In this document: piece by piece, positions 35,589-45,395 of the stretch
Position numbering within the stretch: the stretch's first letter is position 1
How the letters are laid out: each line of letters opens with the position of its first letter
Origin: Deinococcus ruber
Lineage (GTDB): Bacteria > Deinococcota > Deinococci > Deinococcales > Deinococcaceae
NCBI RefSeq assembly: GCF_014648095.1
Contig: NZ_BMQL01000006.1
Span: 1-64,000, forward strand
Length of the DNA: 64,000 bases
Direction: 5' to 3'
Program-made: the position numbers and the translations under genes
Notes under the pieces: model-generated
The model's database searches: none
Seen by the model: the letters and a program-made list of their open reading frames with translations, nothing else
Told to the model about the DNA's origin: nothing

Positions 35589-37445
35589 CTACGCTCCGCG
35601 CTGGAAGACCGCCAGGAACGCTTCGACCACCTGAGGATCGAAATGCAGGCCTGCCTGCCGCTGAATTTCCTTCATCGCCTCGCGGGGATGCCAGGCATTC
35701 TTGTACGGGCGCACGCTGATCAGGGCGTCGTACACGTCGCACACGGCAAAAATCCGCGCCTCCAGCGGAATGTCTTCACCTGCCAGCCTGTCGGGATACC
35801 CGGTGCCGTCCCAGCGCTCGTGATGATGCCGGATCACCTCCAGCACGGGCACCGACAACCCCGGCAGGCGCGACGCCAGCTCCCAGCCGCGTGTGGTGTG
35901 CGTCTGCATCACGTTCCACTCTTCGGGCGTCAGTTTTCCGGGCTTGTGCAGAATGGCGTCTGGAATCACCAGTTTCCCGACATCGTGCAGATAAGCGCCC
36001 TCCTGAAGATGATGCAGCTCGGTGGAACGCAGCCCCAGCGACAGGCCGATCTGTGTTGCCAGCTGGGCAGTGCGGCCGGTATGCCCGTGTGTTTCGAGGT
36101 CACGTGCTTCAAGCACCAGCCCCAGTGTCAGGAGTCCTGCTTCGAGCGTGGTACGAACTTCATGAACGACGCGCCGGAGTTCCAGTGCATGTTCCAGCCG
36201 CAGGGCGGTCAGTTCCACGACCTTCCGCATGTGGGGCGTGATGGTCTGCCAGCGGTTGAGGGTCATCAGGCTGATCATGGCGCTGATCTGGCCCTGGCTG
36301 CGAACCGGCGTCAGGACGGCACTTCTGACCCCGAGTCTGACCAGCACCGATCTGGCCCCCGGGTCCGAGGCGTAATCGGTGCTCCAGACGGTCTGCTGCG
36401 TGTGCTGCACCTGACGGGCCAGACCGCTGAGGGGTTCGCGGCGATGCAGCAGAGCTTTCCACCTGGAATCTGCTGGCTGGCTGGCAAAATGCGTGATGTA
36501 CTGGGTGTCCTGCTCCCAGCTGGTACACAGCGCAAGGTCGAAGTCGAGCAGATGCAGCAGGTTGTCGAGGGCGTGCTGAATGATGTCGTTGGGATCGTGC
36601 AGCGTTTCGAGATATTTGGAAAATTCCACGAAGGCCAGCGTTTCCCAGTCGCCCGGCACAGCGTCGTTCAGCTGGGCTTTCTGATCCTGAAGCCGCTCGT
36701 CGGCCAGCGCGAACGCCCGTTCATACGGAGTGCCCGCAGACCATACCGCTGTGCCCACTCCGAAGGTCGGCACACCCGGAAAGGAATGCGGCACACGTTC
36801 CCCGGCGTCTTCCAGCAGGCGTGTCAGCGCGGCGGGGTCGTCGCCGGGCATCAAAATCACAAACTCGTCGCCGCCCCAGCGGGCCATCAACGCTTCCGGG
36901 GGCAGGTGTTCCTGAATGACCTGCGCGACCTGCCGAATGTACTGATCGCCACCGCTATGGCCCCGCAGGGCATTGACCGCCTTCAGCCGGTTGAGGTCGA
37001 TCAGGGCGAGCACCGCTGGCAGCGAAATGTTCTGCCGGGCAGCCATGAAGGTCTGCCGGGTAAAGCAGCCGGTCAGGGCGTCGCGTACGGCGGCGTCACT
37101 GGCCGGTGAATCGCGGCGCAGACGACGAACATGCGCGATCACACCGCCGCTGTGCGGATAAAGAATGACACCGACCCAGCCCCGGTGCCTGTGTCCGAAG
37201 GTTTCGAATTCCTGGCGCTCCCGATTGAGAATCGCCCGCTGGTAAAGGTCTATAACGTCCTGGGGCGGTCTGGAAGGCAGGCCGTCTTCAAGCAGTTTTC
37301 CCAGTACCTCATGTGTCTGCAACTGCCAGTTATTCAGCGCGAAGGGGTTGACATAGATGAAGCGGCGCTCGGCGTTCAGGATGTAAACGACATCCTGAAG
37401 ATGATCAAAGGCCCGCGTATCGAAGAGCGGCGCAACGTCAGACAC
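35589..37445 (-). CDS. PAS-GGDEF-GAF-HD-GYP c-di-GMP protein
   Basis: About 618 residues. An N-terminal PAS (10-110, DVVYILNAERRFIYVNPFAL) precedes a GGDEF domain with intact RWGGDEFVIL near residue 188. A GAF domain (about 255-410) follows. The C-terminal HD-GYP domain (about 425-618) has THGHTGRTAQLA, AYLHDVGKLVIPD (HD near residue 487) and HHERWDGTGYPDRLAGEDIP (GYP). It may therefore both make c-di-GMP and degrade it to GMP. The frame is open up to a TTG at 37520. A GTG at 37445 is preferred because a TATGCT box lies 5 bases upstream (37456-37451), which suits a leaderless start. Confidence 0.9.
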   Translation of the reverse strand: MSDVAPLFDTRAFDHLQDVVYILNAERRFIYVNPFALNNWQLQTHEVLGKLLEDGLPSRPPQDVIDLYQRAILNRERQEFETFGHRHRGWVGVILYPHSGGVIAHVRRLRRDSPASDAAVRDALTGCFTRQTFMAARQNISLPAVLALIDLNRLKAVNALRGHSGGDQYIRQVAQVIQEHLPPEALMARWGGDEFVILMPGDDPAALTRLLEDAGERVPHSFPGVPTFGVGTAVWSAGTPYERAFALADERLQDQKAQLNDAVPGDWETLAFVEFSKYLETLHDPNDIIQHALDNLLHLLDFDLALCTSWEQDTQYITHFASQPADSRWKALLHRREPLSGLARQVQHTQQTVWSTDYASDPGARSVLVRLGVRSAVLTPVRSQGQISAMISLMTLNRWQTITPHMRKVVELTALRLEHALELRRVVHEVRTTLEAGLLTLGLVLEARDLETHGHTGRTAQLATQIGLSLGLRSTELHHLQEGAYLHDVGKLVIPDAILHKPGKLTPEEWNVMQTHTTRGWELASRLPGLSVPVLEVIRHHHERWDGTGYPDRLAGEDIPLEARIFAVCDVYDALISVRPYKNAWHPREAMKEIQRQAGLHFDPQVVEAFLAVFQRGA

Positions 37446-37716
37446 CTTCCAGCATAGTGCTGATGTTCGTACAGCAGCGTCACAGAACTCATAGTGTGAA
37501 TTATTACTCTTTTTGTACAACTATCCTTATTCTTTCCCGACTCAACCCAATCAGTGGAAGCGGAAAAGAACGCATCTCTGAATTTGCAACGGTGCTCTCT
37601 TTTTTCAAAGCAGGTGGTTCTGTCCTGCCAGCGGTCACAAAAATAAAGGAGCAGTGTCGGCTGCCCCTTCAGTCGGTGTCTGGCGCTTTGCACGCTGCGT
37701 CTTCAGTTGTGGTGGT

Positions 37717-38430
37717 CTATTTGCCCCGCAGCGGCACAGCATTGCCGTTATTCAGGTCAAAACCGGTGTTCGGATCACGCGGGGTCGATTGCAGGAACGC
37801 ACGGAACTGCCACTGATATTTCTCGATGTTGGTTTCGATGCCCTGAAGCAGATTGGCGGTACTGGGATCGACCTTCTCAACATCGTTGATGCGCTGGTGA
37901 ATGCGCTGCCCAACCGTTTCGTACTGGTAGATAAAGAACTGAATCACCTGCGAATCGTCGAGAAAACCGCCGGGAATTTCGGGCAGCCGTGAGGAAGCGA
38001 CAATCGTGATGGCCCGCCCATCGCTCGACGCGCCGACTGCCAGCATGCGCTCGGCGGCCATGTCGGCATCGGCGCTGATGCCCTCGTAGTGTTCCTGAAG
38101 CAGGCCGTGCAGCGTATACCACAGCGTTCCCGACACATTCCAGTGCGCCTGCTTGGTCTGGAGTTGCAGCGCCTGAAGCTCGGTCAGGGTGTTCTGCAAC
38201 GCTGCCACGCTCTGTTTCAGGTCGTCGGTGCCCGCGCTGGGCAGGCGGCTGGGCGTGTTGTAGGGCAGAGGAGACGTGGTGCCGGTGCTCTGGGCGGTGG
38301 GCTGTCCGGGGGTGGCTCCCGGCGTGTTGACGTTGGTGGCCGGAATCTGGCTTGCTGCGCCCTGCGCCTGGACGCCGCTCATCAGGGCCGTGGTGAGCAG
38401 CAAAACCGACACGATGTTCAGATGTTTCAT
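37717..38430 (-). CDS. dps2: Exported Dps-family ferritin (Dps2-like)
   Basis: A 237-residue Dps with a cleavable signal peptide (MKHLNIVSVLLLTTALMSGV, cleavage near AQA). A disordered Thr/Pro/Gly-rich N-terminal extension runs to about residue 65. The four-helix Dps core (about 68-215) has the ferroxidase residues in TKQAHWNVSGTLWYTLHGLL and EHYEGISADADMAAERML. A short tail (GFDLNNGNAVPLRGK) ends it. Dps normally is cytoplasmic; the signal and extension match the non-cytoplasmic Dps2 known from Deinococcus radiodurans, which stores iron and limits Fenton chemistry in the envelope. It is divergent from a two-component system. Confidence 0.93.
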   Translation of the reverse strand: MKHLNIVSVLLLTTALMSGVQAQGAASQIPATNVNTPGATPGQPTAQSTGTTSPLPYNTPSRLPSAGTDDLKQSVAALQNTLTELQALQLQTKQAHWNVSGTLWYTLHGLLQEHYEGISADADMAAERMLAVGASSDGRAITIVASSRLPEIPGGFLDDSQVIQFFIYQYETVGQRIHQRINDVEKVDPSTANLLQGIETNIEKYQWQFRAFLQSTPRDPNTGFDLNNGNAVPLRGK

Positions 38431-38510
38431 AAGTCTCCTTGAATGGTTGAGATCATTCCTGCGGTGAAGCTAGAGGCGGGATGTTAGACGGGCGCAAGAA
38501 GAACGACTGC

Positions 38511-38550
38511 GTCAAGGTCGGCTCAAAGGAACCTCAAGGCAACTTCAGGG
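38511..38550 (+). promoter_or_regulatory. Four tandem 11-bp TCAAGG repeats upstream of the response regulator
   Basis: GTCAAGG (38511), CTCAAAG (38522), CTCAAGG (38533) and TTCAGGG (38544) repeat at an exact 11-bp period, the geometry bound by OmpR-type winged-helix regulators. The array lies 67-106 bp before the response-regulator start and within the divergent space to dps2, so it may control one or both. Confidence 0.55.
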
Positions 38551-38616
38551 CGGGGCTGCGTAGTGTGACGCCATGAGGGGTTTGAGGAAGTTGCTGGGAC
38601 TGGAGCAGGAGTTCAG

Positions 38617-39276
38617 ATGCGCCTGCTGCTGATCGAGGACGATCTGCGGATCGCGCGTCCGACGATGCGGGCGCTGAGCGACGTGGGCCACGAAGTTCGG
38701 CTGGAAACAGACGGGGTGAGCGGTCTGGCAGCCGCGCATACCGGCAGTTACGACGCGCTGCTGCTCGACGTGATGCTGCCGGGCCTGGACGGGTTCGAGG
38801 TCACAAAGCGGCTGCGCGAGGAGGGAGCACAGACGCCTATCGTCTTCCTGACGGCCCGCAGCGCCCTCGAAGACCGGGTCAACGGGCTGGATATCGGCGG
38901 CGACGCGTATCTGGTCAAGCCATTCGAACTGCCAGAACTGTTCGCCATGCTGCGGGCGGTGGTGCGCCGCAGCGAGGTGGCCCGCAGCGCCCGCGTAGAC
39001 TTTGGCGACGGTGCGGGGCTGCTGGATGCCCGTCAGCGGCAGGTGTGGTGGCGCGGGCAGCCGGTGGGCTTCACGGCCCGCGAATACGCACTGCTCGAAA
39101 CGCTGGTGCTGTCGCGTGGCCGCTGGTTTACCCGTGAGGAACTGCTGTCGCGTGTGTGGGGGCCGGATTTTGGCGGGGCGGCCCGCGTGGTCGATGTGTA
39201 CGTGAGTTATGTGCGGCGCAAACTGAGTGCCGAGGTGCTGCTCAGTTCGCGTGGGCTGGGCTACCGGGTGCCGTGA
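38617..39276 (+). CDS. OmpR-family response regulator
   Basis: A 219-residue two-domain regulator. The receiver (1-115) has acidic residues LLIEDD, phospho-acceptor Asp in YDALLLDVMLPGLDG, and switch residues in FLTARSALED and YLVKPFELPEL. The winged helix (125-218) shows FTAREYALLETLVLSRGRWF, then VVDVYVSYVRRKL and RGLGYRVP. GGAGCAGGAG precedes the ATG. The partner kinase follows directly. It resembles the QseB/PmrA-like branch, whose members bind direct repeats like those at 38511-38550; autoregulation is likely. Confidence 0.93.
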   Translation: MRLLLIEDDLRIARPTMRALSDVGHEVRLETDGVSGLAAAHTGSYDALLLDVMLPGLDGFEVTKRLREEGAQTPIVFLTARSALEDRVNGLDIGGDAYLVKPFELPELFAMLRAVVRRSEVARSARVDFGDGAGLLDARQRQVWWRGQPVGFTAREYALLETLVLSRGRWFTREELLSRVWGPDFGGAARVVDVYVSYVRRKLSAEVLLSSRGLGYRVP

Positions 39277-39295
39277 AGAGGCCGTGCCAGCAGCC

Positions 39296-40648
39296 ATGAC
39301 CGTTCGGCAGCGCACACGGCGAGGACTGACCATTCGGGCGCGGATGACCCTGAGCGTGGCGCTGCTGACGATGGTGGTGGTGCTGGTGGTGGCAGCCGTG
39401 CAGTTTCTGGCGCTGCGCTCGTTTCTGACGCTGGCCGAGCACGAACGGCTGGAACAGCTGGTGCCCGAAGTTCAGGCCACCCTGTCGGCACAGGAGCAGC
39501 GCGGAAAGCGTGCACCGCTCGACCTGTCGTCGTTGCCGCGCAGTATCGACATCCGGGTACTGGAGGGAACTAGGGTGCTGGCCCAGAGCGAGGGCTTTCC
39601 GGCCATTCCCCTGAGCGAGCGCCCAGGCTACCGGCCCATTGCCAATCACAACGTCCTGATCCGTCCGGTGACGGTAAACGGTCGCCCGGCCACGGCTCAG
39701 ATTGCCAGCGATCTGCTGGGCGTGGTGCATCCGCTGACCGCGTATCTGCGGGCGCTGGCGATCACGGCTCCGGCAGCCACTCTGCTGGCGGCGCTGCTGA
39801 GTTTTGCTCTGGCCGGTCAGCTGCTGCGCCCGCTGGCCGAGCTGGAACGCGCTGCGGGGCAGGTGGGTGAGGGCGAAAATCTGCGCGGCCTCTTGCCTGG
39901 AACCGACCGGTCAGATGAACTCGGACGGCTGGCCCAGACGCTTCAGATGACCTTTGCACAGCTTGCCGACGTGCGCGAGCGAGAGGAACAGTTCACCAGG
40001 GCCGCCGCCCACGATCTGCGCTCGCCGCTGTCGGCTCTCAAGACCCGCCTTCAGGGGTCGCTGTCCGGGCCGCGCACCGAAACTGAACTGCGGGAAGACA
40101 TCCGCGAGGCACTGGCCGATGTCGAGCGGATGCGGCGGCTGACCGATCATCTGCTGCTGCTGGCACGCGGTTCGCGGGCGCTTCATCTGCTGCCGCTCGA
40201 TCTGGCGCGGCTGGCCGGAGAGGTAGTAGACCGCGTGCGCGAGCGCTTTCCCGATGTGCGGCTGGAGTTTGCAACCGAAGGTCAGACGGTGGTGCTGGGC
40301 GATGAGACACTGATGACCCACGTGATTCAGAATCTGCTCGACAACGGGCTGAGATACGGCGGCGGTGCAGAGATGCGGCTGACCGTGAAGGGTGTGGCAG
40401 GAACGGTGTGCCTGACGGTCTGCGACGACGGGCCGGGCGTGCCCGAGGCGGCGCTGCCCCATCTGGCCGAAGCGTTTTACAGGGCCGATGAGGCGCGGGG
40501 CGGCGCGGGCAATGGCCTGGGGCTGGCAATTGTTCATTCTGCGGCTCAGGCGCACGGTGCACGGCTGCACTTCGAGGGCGTCCGGCCCCACGGGCTGCGT
40601 GTTCTGCTCGACTTTCCGGCAGTCGGAGCGCCCACCGATTCCTCATGA
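39296..40648 (+). CDS. Membrane sensor histidine kinase
   Basis: A 450-residue kinase. The first membrane helix (about 15-40, LSVALLTMVVVLVVAAVQFL) and the second (about 150-175) enclose a roughly 110-residue extracytoplasmic sensor. HAMP, then the H box RAAAHDLRSPLSALKTRL, and an ATPase with VIQNLLDNGLRYGGGAEMRL, VCDDGPGVPEAALPHLAEAF and GNGLGLAIVHSAAQAHGA follow. The ATG at 39296 lies 20 bases after the regulator's stop; an in-frame GTG at 39284 next to AAGAGG is an alternative. It forms an operon with the response regulator. The signal is unknown. Confidence 0.93.
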   Translation: MTVRQRTRRGLTIRARMTLSVALLTMVVVLVVAAVQFLALRSFLTLAEHERLEQLVPEVQATLSAQEQRGKRAPLDLSSLPRSIDIRVLEGTRVLAQSEGFPAIPLSERPGYRPIANHNVLIRPVTVNGRPATAQIASDLLGVVHPLTAYLRALAITAPAATLLAALLSFALAGQLLRPLAELERAAGQVGEGENLRGLLPGTDRSDELGRLAQTLQMTFAQLADVREREEQFTRAAAHDLRSPLSALKTRLQGSLSGPRTETELREDIREALADVERMRRLTDHLLLLARGSRALHLLPLDLARLAGEVVDRVRERFPDVRLEFATEGQTVVLGDETLMTHVIQNLLDNGLRYGGGAEMRLTVKGVAGTVCLTVCDDGPGVPEAALPHLAEAFYRADEARGGAGNGLGLAIVHSAAQAHGARLHFEGVRPHGLRVLLDFPAVGAPTDSS

Positions 40649-40888
40649 ACCGCGCTTCACTCGCGTAATATCCGGCGGCCCGCCCGTTCACGCTTTCTTA
40701 GGAGGCGCAAAGTCCTAACTTTGGGCTAACTCCCCGAAGCTGAACTGAGCATAACGAGGTTGGCCCGCCGAAGGTCAGCCCGTTCACCGAACCCGTCCAG
40801 ACGCCGCATCCTCTGGAACACTCTGCATAAAACCCTCGTTGGAACTACTGCTGCCCTGTTCCCCGACGTATGCCCCAGGAGGCTTCTC

Positions 40889-43141
40889 ATGGCCAAGAAA
40901 TCAGATGCACAGAGCAAACAGGCCGACCTTGCCCGCGCCGTTACCCCGCCCGGCAAGGCGATGACAGACAATCTGGGCCACCCGGTCAGCGACGACCAGA
41001 ACTCGCTGCGGGCAGGTCCACGCGGCCCCACCCTGCTCGAAGACTTCCTGCTGCGCGAGAAGATTCATCATTTCGACCACGAGCGCATTCCCGAACGGGT
41101 GGTGCATGCACGCGGGGCCGCTGCCCACGGCTATTTCGAGCTGACCACCTCGCTGTCGCAGTACACCCACGCGCAGGTGCTGAACGAGGTCGGCGTGCAG
41201 ACGCCCGTGTTCGTGCGCTTCTCGACGGTGGCCGGGTCGCGCGGTAGCGCCGATACCGCCAGAGACGTGCGCGGCTTCGCGGTCCGGATGTATACCCAGC
41301 AGGGCAACTGGGACATCGTGGGCAACAACATTCCGGTGTTTTTCATTCAGGACGCCATCAAGTTTCCCGATCTGATCCACTCGGTCAAGCCAGAGCCACA
41401 CAACGAGATTCCGCAGGCCGCCAGCGCCCACGACACCTTCTACGACTTCATCTCGCTTACGCCCGAATCGATGCACATGCTGATGTGGGTCCACAGCGAC
41501 CGCGCCATTCCGCGCAGCTTCGACACCATGGAGGGATTCGGCGTTCATACCTTCCGGCTGATCAATGCCGCCGGAGAGTCGCACTTCGTCAAATTTCACT
41601 GGAAACCCGCACTGGGCGTGCATTCGCTGGTGTGGGACGAGGCGCAGCGCATCGCGGGCAAAGACCCCGACTTTCACCGCCGTAACATGTGGGAAACCAT
41701 CGAAAAGGGCGGCACGCTGGAATGGGAGCTGGGCGTGCAGGTCTTTACCTCCGAGCAGGCGCTGAAATGGGATTTCGATGTACTCGACGCCTCCAAGCTC
41801 GTGCCCGAAGACCTCGTTCCGGTGCAGCGAATCGGCAAACTGGTGCTGAACCGCAACACTGAAAATTATTTCGCTGAAACCGAACAGGTGGCCTTTATGA
41901 CCACCAACATCGTGCCCGGCATCGACTTTTCCGATGATCCGCTGCTTCAGGGTCGCAATTTCTCATACCTCGATACCCAGCTCAGCCGCCTGGGGTCGCC
42001 TAACTGGCCCGAACTGCCGATCAATCGCCCGCTGGTGACTGTCTCGAACAATCAGCGCGACGGACACATGCGCCACACCATCAATCCGGGGCGCGTGTCG
42101 TACTTTCCCAACACGCTGGGCGGCGGTCTTCCTGCCGAGGTGCCCGCGTCAGCTGGCGGGTTCGTGTCGTACCCCGAGCAGGTCAGCGGCCCCAAGCTGC
42201 GGATCAGGGCCGATAGTTTTGCTGACCATTACGGACAGGCGCGGCTGTTCTGGAACTCGATGACGCCCATCGAGAAGGAACACATCGCTCACTCGCTCCA
42301 GTTCGAGCTGAGCAAGGTCGAAACGCGGGATATCCGGGTCAGAATGCTGGATCATCTGGAACGCATCAATGAGGTGTTGGCGTCGCAGGTTGCGCTGGCA
42401 CTGGGCGAGCCGCCGCGCAGCAAGCAGACGGCAGAGCCGGGCGGAGCCGGAAGCGCCGACTCTGCCGCAGAGGCAGCGCTGCTGGCAAAAGCGACCACAC
42501 CCACCACGGCGTCGGGCAAGCTGCAACGCGCCAAGGCGCTCAGTCAGGAGGAAGGCCAGCCCAAATCTGCGAAGGGGCGCAAGGTCGCGATTCTGGCCGC
42601 CGACGGCGTGAATGCGGCGCAGGTCAAGGCTGTGCAGGCCGCGCTGGAGGCGAAAGGTGCGGTGGGCGAGGTGGTCGGCAACCATCTGGGCGACCTGGGA
42701 GACGGTGTGACCGCCACCAAGACGCTCGGCAATACCGACGCCGTGCTGTTCGATGCGGTGCTAGTGCCCGGCGGCGCAAAAAGTGTCCAGACCCTGATGC
42801 GGCGTGGAGACGCCTTCGCCTTCCTGGGGGAAGCGTTCAAACACGCCAAACCCGTCGGGGCACTGGGCGAAGGTGTAGAAGTTCTGACGGCCTCCGAGGT
42901 CGGGCGACTGCTGCGGTCGGGTACGCCGAATGCCGCCGACAAGAGCGGTGACGCCGTGGGCACGCTGTCGCAGGTGGGCAGTGCGGCTGTTGCCAGCGGC
43001 CCGGCAGCGGCGCAACTGGCCGAACAGGGCGTGATCGTGGGCAGCAACGGCGGGACCGACGCCGCCATCCAGAAGTTCGTGGCGGCGCTGGCGCATCATC
43101 GGTACTGGAACCGCCCTCAGGTGGCTCAGATTCCAGTCTGA
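40889..43141 (+). CDS. katE: Large-subunit catalase HPII
   Basis: A 750-residue clade-2 monofunctional haem catalase. The core contains [15 protein letters not shown] with the essential His, then [20 protein letters not shown] and [12 protein letters not shown], containing the proximal haem Tyr. It also has a C-terminal flavodoxin/DJ-1-like domain (about 565-750, [20 protein letters not shown] to ALAHHRYW) typical of HPII. AGGAGG eight bases before the ATG fixes the start; an upstream open frame to 40760 is non-homologous. The leader includes CTAAC repeated at 11 bp (40715 and 40726), a possible weaker regulator site. Paired hairpins follow the gene. Confidence 0.96.
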   Translation: MAKKSDAQSKQADLARAVTPPGKAMTDNLGHPVSDDQNSLRAGPRGPTLLEDFLLREKIHHFDHERIPERVVHARGAAAHGYFELTTSLSQYTHAQVLNEVGVQTPVFVRFSTVAGSRGSADTARDVRGFAVRMYTQQGNWDIVGNNIPVFFIQDAIKFPDLIHSVKPEPHNEIPQAASAHDTFYDFISLTPESMHMLMWVHSDRAIPRSFDTMEGFGVHTFRLINAAGESHFVKFHWKPALGVHSLVWDEAQRIAGKDPDFHRRNMWETIEKGGTLEWELGVQVFTSEQALKWDFDVLDASKLVPEDLVPVQRIGKLVLNRNTENYFAETEQVAFMTTNIVPGIDFSDDPLLQGRNFSYLDTQLSRLGSPNWPELPINRPLVTVSNNQRDGHMRHTINPGRVSYFPNTLGGGLPAEVPASAGGFVSYPEQVSGPKLRIRADSFADHYGQARLFWNSMTPIEKEHIAHSLQFELSKVETRDIRVRMLDHLERINEVLASQVALALGEPPRSKQTAEPGGAGSADSAAEAALLAKATTPTTASGKLQRAKALSQEEGQPKSAKGRKVAILAADGVNAAQVKAVQAALEAKGAVGEVVGNHLGDLGDGVTATKTLGNTDAVLFDAVLVPGGAKSVQTLMRRGDAFAFLGEAFKHAKPVGALGEGVEVLTASEVGRLLRSGTPNAADKSGDAVGTLSQVGSAAVASGPAAAQLAEQGVIVGSNGGTDAAIQKFVAALAHHRYWNRPQVAQIPV

Positions 43142-43159
43142 GACTCGGAGAGACAGACA

Positions 43160-43201
43160 GGTGTTGCCTTCCCGCCTGAGTTTGTAAAAGGGGAAGGCAC
43201 C
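43160..43201 (+). terminator. Hairpin after katE
   Basis: GGTG-TT-GCCTTCCC near 43160-43173 pairs with GGGGAAGGCACC near 43190-43201 with a small bulge. It precedes the main terminator and probably protects the katE 3' end or aids termination. Confidence 0.5.
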
Positions 43202-43203
43202 TC

Positions 43204-43248
43204 AGAGCAGCGTGCGGGCGTTCGGCGTCCAGCACGCTGCTCTGTTTT
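43204..43248 (+). terminator. Rho-independent terminator of katE
   Basis: AGAGCAGCGTGC (43204-43215) pairs perfectly with GCACGCTGCTCT (43232-43243), followed by GTTTTG. Confidence 0.8.
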
Positions 43249-43404
43249 GTAAATGCTGATGTTTCTAAGTGCTGATGCACACGCGAAACGCGGAGATCGG
43301 CGCGACTGTCAGCTCATAGGTTTGCAGGGTGCGACCAATGCGGGCGTCCTCAGAAGTCGAGCGGCTGAACACAGTCGGCGCTGACAGCGAGGGCGTCCGT
43401 TCGT

Positions 43405-45306
43405 TCAGTCCAGCGGCGTCCACTGGAGCGCTGTCGGCAACTCACCGACCTCATCGCGGAAGCGCTTCCGGACGCGCTCCAGCGTATGCCGCGCTGTGAC
43501 GGCTCCTTTCAGGCGTTCGGTGGCCCGGATCAGCAGCGTGTTGATGCCTTCGTTCAGCGGCTCGACCTGAAGCAGTCGCTCGGCCAGGTCCATGCACAGC
43601 GCGTCATCTCCCTGCTGGTAATACTCCTCCAGAATTTCAAGGCCAGTCCGGATAATCAGCCATTCCACAGTCGTTCGCTCCTCGACCACCCAGTCCGTGT
43701 CAGATTCGGGCAGGAACGGGCCTGTGTATTTCTCCAGGGCCGTTCTCAACTCTTCTAACCGAGCGCCGTATAGGGTGTGTTTCAGCTCCTGAAGATCGAG
43801 TCGAACGATCATTCCACCAGCCTCGACACGGTAGGTGCGCGTTTCGCGGTCATAGGGAAGCGTCAGGCCGTCCACGATGCGGGCCAGTTCGCTCCGCATC
43901 AGATGAAAATAAATGCGGGCGTTGACCGCGTATTTGTCGGGAAAGATCGCGGCGAGAATCTGTTCGCGCGTCTGGTTCGGATGCAGCAGGAGGTACACCA
44001 GGAGTTCGGTGCATTTGTCGAGGCTGGCATTCGGGCGCACCGGCTTTCCGTCCACCGTCAGCCGCACGCCGCCGAAGGTCTGAATCCGCAGCACCAGCGG
44101 CCTGTGTTCCTGAAAGGCCCGCCAGTCGAGCAGCAGATCCTGCGGCTGCGTCTCGGCCTGCATGAAACTCAGCACCTGTGGCACGGCCCGCAGTTCCAGC
44201 GCGATCACCGGACTGGCGCGCAGCGCGGCGCGGGCCAGATGTGCCTCTTCCAGCGCTTCGGCAGCCTCGCGCATCCGCAGGAACGTCAGGGACGCTTCCG
44301 CGAGGTGCAGCGCGGCCCATCCTCGCTCGCGGTGCAGCAGCAGGTCGCCGAAGCGCTTCATGGTCACACTCAGCAGTTCGATGGCTGCCGTCTCTCCATT
44401 CCGCACCATCAGCTGTCCGCGCCGCAGATCGACCAGTGCGCCGATGCGTGCAGGAGCGTGAATGGCGCTGGCACTGGCAAGCGCCCTGGTAGCCTGCCGC
44501 GTCTCTCCAAGTTCGCAGTGCACCGCGCAGATGCCGAGTTCTGCGTAGCATTCCGTCTCGGCCTCTTCGAGTTGCCGGGCCTGCTGGGCGCTCTCCTGAA
44601 ACAGCGCCAGAGCGTCCCGCGTGTGTCCCCGGTACCGTGCCAGCACAGCCCGGTGATACAGCAGCGTGGGTGCGCCCGGCCCGGTCACGTCGCCTGCCGC
44701 TTTGAACGTCGCTTCGGCCTCATAAAAGCGTCCGGCATACGTGTAACACGCTCCGGCCACCGTCTGTAACTGAAGCAGCCGCAGACCTTCGGCGTGTTGC
44801 AGCGCCTGCGTCACGAAATGCAGCGCCCGCTGATCTGCGCCCTGGGCCATGCATACATAGCCGAGCGTCAGGCCGATGCCGGGCAGCAGCGCCCATTCGG
44901 CGTCGGTCTGGGTTGCCAGATTCCAGGCGCGTTCCAGCGACTCATACGCGCCCCGCAGGTCACCGAACGCCATCTGACTCACGCCCCACTCTCGCTCGGC
45001 CAGACTCCGGTCAAACGTGATCAGCTCGCTGAAATTCAGCGTCTGGAGCGTCTGCCGTCCGAGTTCCGGTTCGCCCAGTTGTCGGTAAACCGTGGCGAGT
45101 TCGATGGCTGCTGGCGCACATCCACGCCCCAATGAGCGTGTCAGCAGGGCGCGGGCTTCCAGGGGGCGTCCGACGTTCAGCAGGCACAGGCCCGCCCACC
45201 GTTCGTCGGTGGCCGACGCGTCCTGAATGCGGGAATAGGCGGTCAGGCCGTCTGCGTAAGCCCCTCGCAGGACCAGTTCCAGAATGGGGTTCAGCTCCTT
45301 GTTCAT
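43405..45306 (-). CDS. TPR-BTAD (SARP-like) transcriptional regulator
   Basis: A 633-residue regulator. About the first 390 residues are helical TPR-like repeats (GLCLLNVGRPLEARALLTRS; LLYHRAVLARYRGHTRDAL; ECYAELGICAVHCELGETRQ). A winged helix (about 400-490) follows, with IQTFGGVRLTVDGKPV, HPNQTREQILAAIFPDKYAV and RIYFHLMRSELAR. The C-terminal BTAD domain runs about 500-630 (LEILEEYYQQGDDALCMDLA, LLQVEPLNEGINTLLIRATE). AGGAGT five bases before the ATG at 45306 fixes the start over upstream in-frame ATGs. The domain order, TPR first, is the reverse of AfsR-type SARPs. Divergent from it, 89 bp away, is a 43-residue secreted peptide gene, suggesting peptide sensing (inference). Confidence 0.9.
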   Translation of the reverse strand: MNKELNPILELVLRGAYADGLTAYSRIQDASATDERWAGLCLLNVGRPLEARALLTRSLGRGCAPAAIELATVYRQLGEPELGRQTLQTLNFSELITFDRSLAEREWGVSQMAFGDLRGAYESLERAWNLATQTDAEWALLPGIGLTLGYVCMAQGADQRALHFVTQALQHAEGLRLLQLQTVAGACYTYAGRFYEAEATFKAAGDVTGPGAPTLLYHRAVLARYRGHTRDALALFQESAQQARQLEEAETECYAELGICAVHCELGETRQATRALASASAIHAPARIGALVDLRRGQLMVRNGETAAIELLSVTMKRFGDLLLHRERGWAALHLAEASLTFLRMREAAEALEEAHLARAALRASPVIALELRAVPQVLSFMQAETQPQDLLLDWRAFQEHRPLVLRIQTFGGVRLTVDGKPVRPNASLDKCTELLVYLLLHPNQTREQILAAIFPDKYAVNARIYFHLMRSELARIVDGLTLPYDRETRTYRVEAGGMIVRLDLQELKHTLYGARLEELRTALEKYTGPFLPESDTDWVVEERTTVEWLIIRTGLEILEEYYQQGDDALCMDLAERLLQVEPLNEGINTLLIRATERLKGAVTARHTLERVRKRFRDEVGELPTALQWTPLD

Positions 45307-45395
45307 CGTACTCCTATACATATGCAGTGTATTCCCTACACGGAGCCTGGAGAGCACACTCGTACCTTCCTGACAAGTCCAGGAGGGACGACTAT

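Noticed and set aside
40715..40730. CTAAC direct repeat with 11-bp period upstream of katE as a seventh regulon site
   Set aside because: The half-sites lack the GTAAY core, the hexamer 10 bp later (TGAACT) does not fit nAnnnT, and the katE start is about 150 bp away.
43265..43404. Minus-strand frame downstream of the TPR-BTAD gene ending QTYELTVAPISAFRVCIST, resembling the end of the secreted peptide frame at 45.5 kb
   Set aside because: It has no start codon, ribosome binding site or signal sequence, and the similarity is too short to trust.
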